Virus record (IMG/VR): IMGVR_UViG_3300033146_002629
Coordinates: 1-25,606 of that record
Origin: a virus
Strand: one strand, 5' to 3'
DNA length: 25,606 nucleotides
Position numbers and translations under genes: made by a program. The notes under the pieces are model-generated. The model was not told where the DNA came from. It was given only the letters and a program-made list of their open reading frames with translations, and made no database searches. Shown here piece after piece: positions 24,758 through 25,606 of this stretch (its first letter is position 1; each line of letters begins with the position of its first letter).

Positions 24758-24765
24758 TATTTATA
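24758..24765 (-). promoter_or_regulatory. T4-type late promoter box for the leftward RNA
   Basis: An exact TATAAATA reads on the minus strand immediately before the first hairpin of the structured region, placing a start near 24752. It is in non-coding DNA and on the strand chosen independently from G.U pairing. Confidence 0.55.
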
Positions 24766-25084
24766 ATAAGAAAACTCAAAAAACGCATTTATTTACGAAA
24801 TTTAATATTATAATTTTTTAATTCTAAAGCTTCTAGATTGTTTCTTGCGTGAGTTCTTTTCACGCTTTGTTAACCCCAACTACTCTCTCTATCACTACAA
24901 CCTATAATAAAGTATCATATTGACAACACTCTGTAAACAAAAAAGCGAGCAATTTCACATTATTTTTCTTTAATTAAATTTTTAATTTCTAAATTTTAAT
25001 TCTAAGAGAGCATTTTTAAGTATATAGGTTACTATATAAAACAAAAGAATGTTTACCAGATGATGAGTGGTTAATTCTAAAACC
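24766..25084. other. A+T-rich non-coding stretch
   Basis: No supported gene on either strand. It contains one hairpin with a T-rich tail (24847-24871) and long A/T runs around 24955-25015. Weak matches to -10/-35 elements exist but none is convincing. It is likely the leader or spacer between the RNA unit and the nuclease gene. Confidence 0.5.
24847..24871 (+). terminator. Weak rightward terminator-like hairpin
   Basis: GCGTG and CACGC form a 5-bp stem with a 9-nt loop, followed by TTTGTT. The short stem and interrupted T-tract make this tentative. Confidence 0.3.
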
Positions 25085-25092
25085 ATATAAAT
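25085..25092 (+). promoter_or_regulatory. T4-type late promoter box for the nuclease gene
   Basis: An exact TATAAATA reads on the plus strand 27 nt before the ATG of the nuclease gene, in non-coding DNA, with GAGAGGA in between as ribosome site. Confidence 0.6.
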
Positions 25093-25119
25093 ACATATAA
25101 GTTTATTGAGAGGATAATT

Positions 25120-25485
25120 ATGTATTATTATAAAGCTAAATTGTCTAGAGTAATTGATGGTGACACTATCGTTTTTGATATTGATTTAGGATTTGGAATT
25201 TGGATGAAGAATGAACATGTTCGTTTAGCTCGAATAAATTGTCCAGAAATTAGAACACGAGATCTTAATGAAAAACGAAAAGGAATTGAAGCTACGAATT
25301 TTGTTAAAGAGATTATTTTAAATTATGAACACGACAAAAATTGTGAAATAAGATTGAGGACTTATAAAAATTCAGGCAAATATGGTAGATACATAGCTGA
25401 TGTTTTATTGTATAAAAATGATGAAGTTCAAGTTTTGAATGAACTTGTTGTTGAAGCTGGTCACGCAATTTATGTTGATTATTGA
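25120..25485 (+). CDS. Staphylococcal-nuclease-like (SNase) protein, 121 aa
   Basis: The protein shows the SNase (thermonuclease-like) OB-fold pattern: VIDGDTI near the N-terminus (D13, D15, T16), HVRLARINCPEI (R35 and E43 as likely catalytic Arg/Glu), a central helix, and YKNSGKYGRYIADVLLY, which carries the second conserved Arg region. SNase proteins use calcium to cut DNA or RNA. It lacks a signal peptide, so it would act in the infected cell. At 121 residues it is near the minimal domain. In phages such nucleases may degrade host DNA or aid packaging/recombination; which applies here is unknown. It lies alone behind a late box, with GAGAGGA before the ATG. Confidence 0.85.
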   Translation: MYYYKAKLSRVIDGDTIVFDIDLGFGIWMKNEHVRLARINCPEIRTRDLNEKRKGIEATNFVKEIILNYEHDKNCEIRLRTYKNSGKYGRYIADVLLYKNDEVQVLNELVVEAGHAIYVDY

Positions 25486-25492
25486 TTTTTTG

Positions 25493-25521
25493 TTTACTTT
25501 TTAATCTCTTTAGTTTATAAT
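25493..25521 (+). promoter_or_regulatory. Sigma70-type promoter
   Basis: TTTACT (25493-25498), a 17-nt spacer and a perfect TATAAT (25516-25521) lie just after the nuclease stop and 26 nt before the next ATG. This is unlike the late boxes of the rest of the window, suggesting host-polymerase (early) expression of the following gene. Confidence 0.65.
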
Positions 25522-25547
25522 GGTTCCATTATCAATAAGGAGATATC

Positions 25548-25606
25548 ATGATTAAATTTTTAAAGAGAATTTTTTCAAAGGGTGCTTGTTCAGATTGTGG
25601 TTGGTT
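25548..25606 (+). CDS. Start of a small CxxC protein (runs off window)
   Basis: An ATG at 25548 follows AAGGAG with 5 nt spacing. The 19 visible codons encode a basic start (MIKFLKRIFSKG) and then a Cys-Ser-Asp-Cys-Gly-Trp, the first half of a possible zinc ribbon. The gene is cut by the window edge. The sigma70-type promoter ahead of it suggests early expression. Function unknown. Confidence 0.6.
   Translation, partial: MIKFLKRIFSKGACSDCGW

Overview
The window is a late-gene block of a tailed, contractile-tail bacteriophage distantly related to T4. It is strongly A+T-rich. Three things support this: recognisable T4-type baseplate and tube families (gp25-, gp6-, gp8-, gp19- and gp26-like proteins), tight gene packing with short overlaps and good AAGG/GAGG ribosome sites, and TATAAATA late-promoter boxes at operon starts. 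The host cannot be named from the sequence.

Positions 1-22151 form one leftward (minus-strand) morphogenesis cluster. In transcription order it holds: baseplate wedge gp25-like and a very large gp6-like protein; two adhesin- or fibre-like proteins (discoidin/PKD-type, and a seven-repeat protein); a gp7-like candidate and a gp8-like wedge protein; a series of tail-fibre or decoration proteins that share one ~95-residue beta module; a DUF1617-like small protein; three tandem gp19-superfamily tube paralogues behind their own late promoter; a gp26-like zinc-ribbon protein; a 54-codon ORF; and the start of a tape-measure-like protein that runs off the left edge. The gp26-like gene ends on a U UUU UUC slippery site that would join it in -1 to the 54-codon ORF, a layout like the tail-assembly-chaperone frameshifts of other long-tailed phages.

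At 22152-22221 two TATAAATA boxes point outward in opposite directions. The rightward one serves two cell-wall-enzyme-like genes that share an N-terminal ~105-residue domain. The first carries a transglutaminase-like Cys-His-Asn domain. In the second, the LAS/M15-type zinc peptidase domain lies in the -1 frame, behind overlapping slippery heptamers (U UUA AAA / A AAA AAC), a stop codon, a 6-nt spacer and a 10-bp hairpin. This is a near-textbook programmed -1 frameshift signal; the fused product would be 336 aa, the same length as its neighbour.

The gene-free stretch 24239-25119 holds a 40-nt perfect palindrome, then about 450 nt of unusually G+C-rich, hairpin-dense sequence. G.U wobbles and a GAAA tetraloop indicate it is transcribed leftward, and a TATAAATA box sits just upstream on that strand. 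I read this as an uncharacterised ornate phage non-coding RNA expressed late. The right end holds a staphylococcal-nuclease-like gene and the start of a small CxxC protein behind a sigma70-type promoter.
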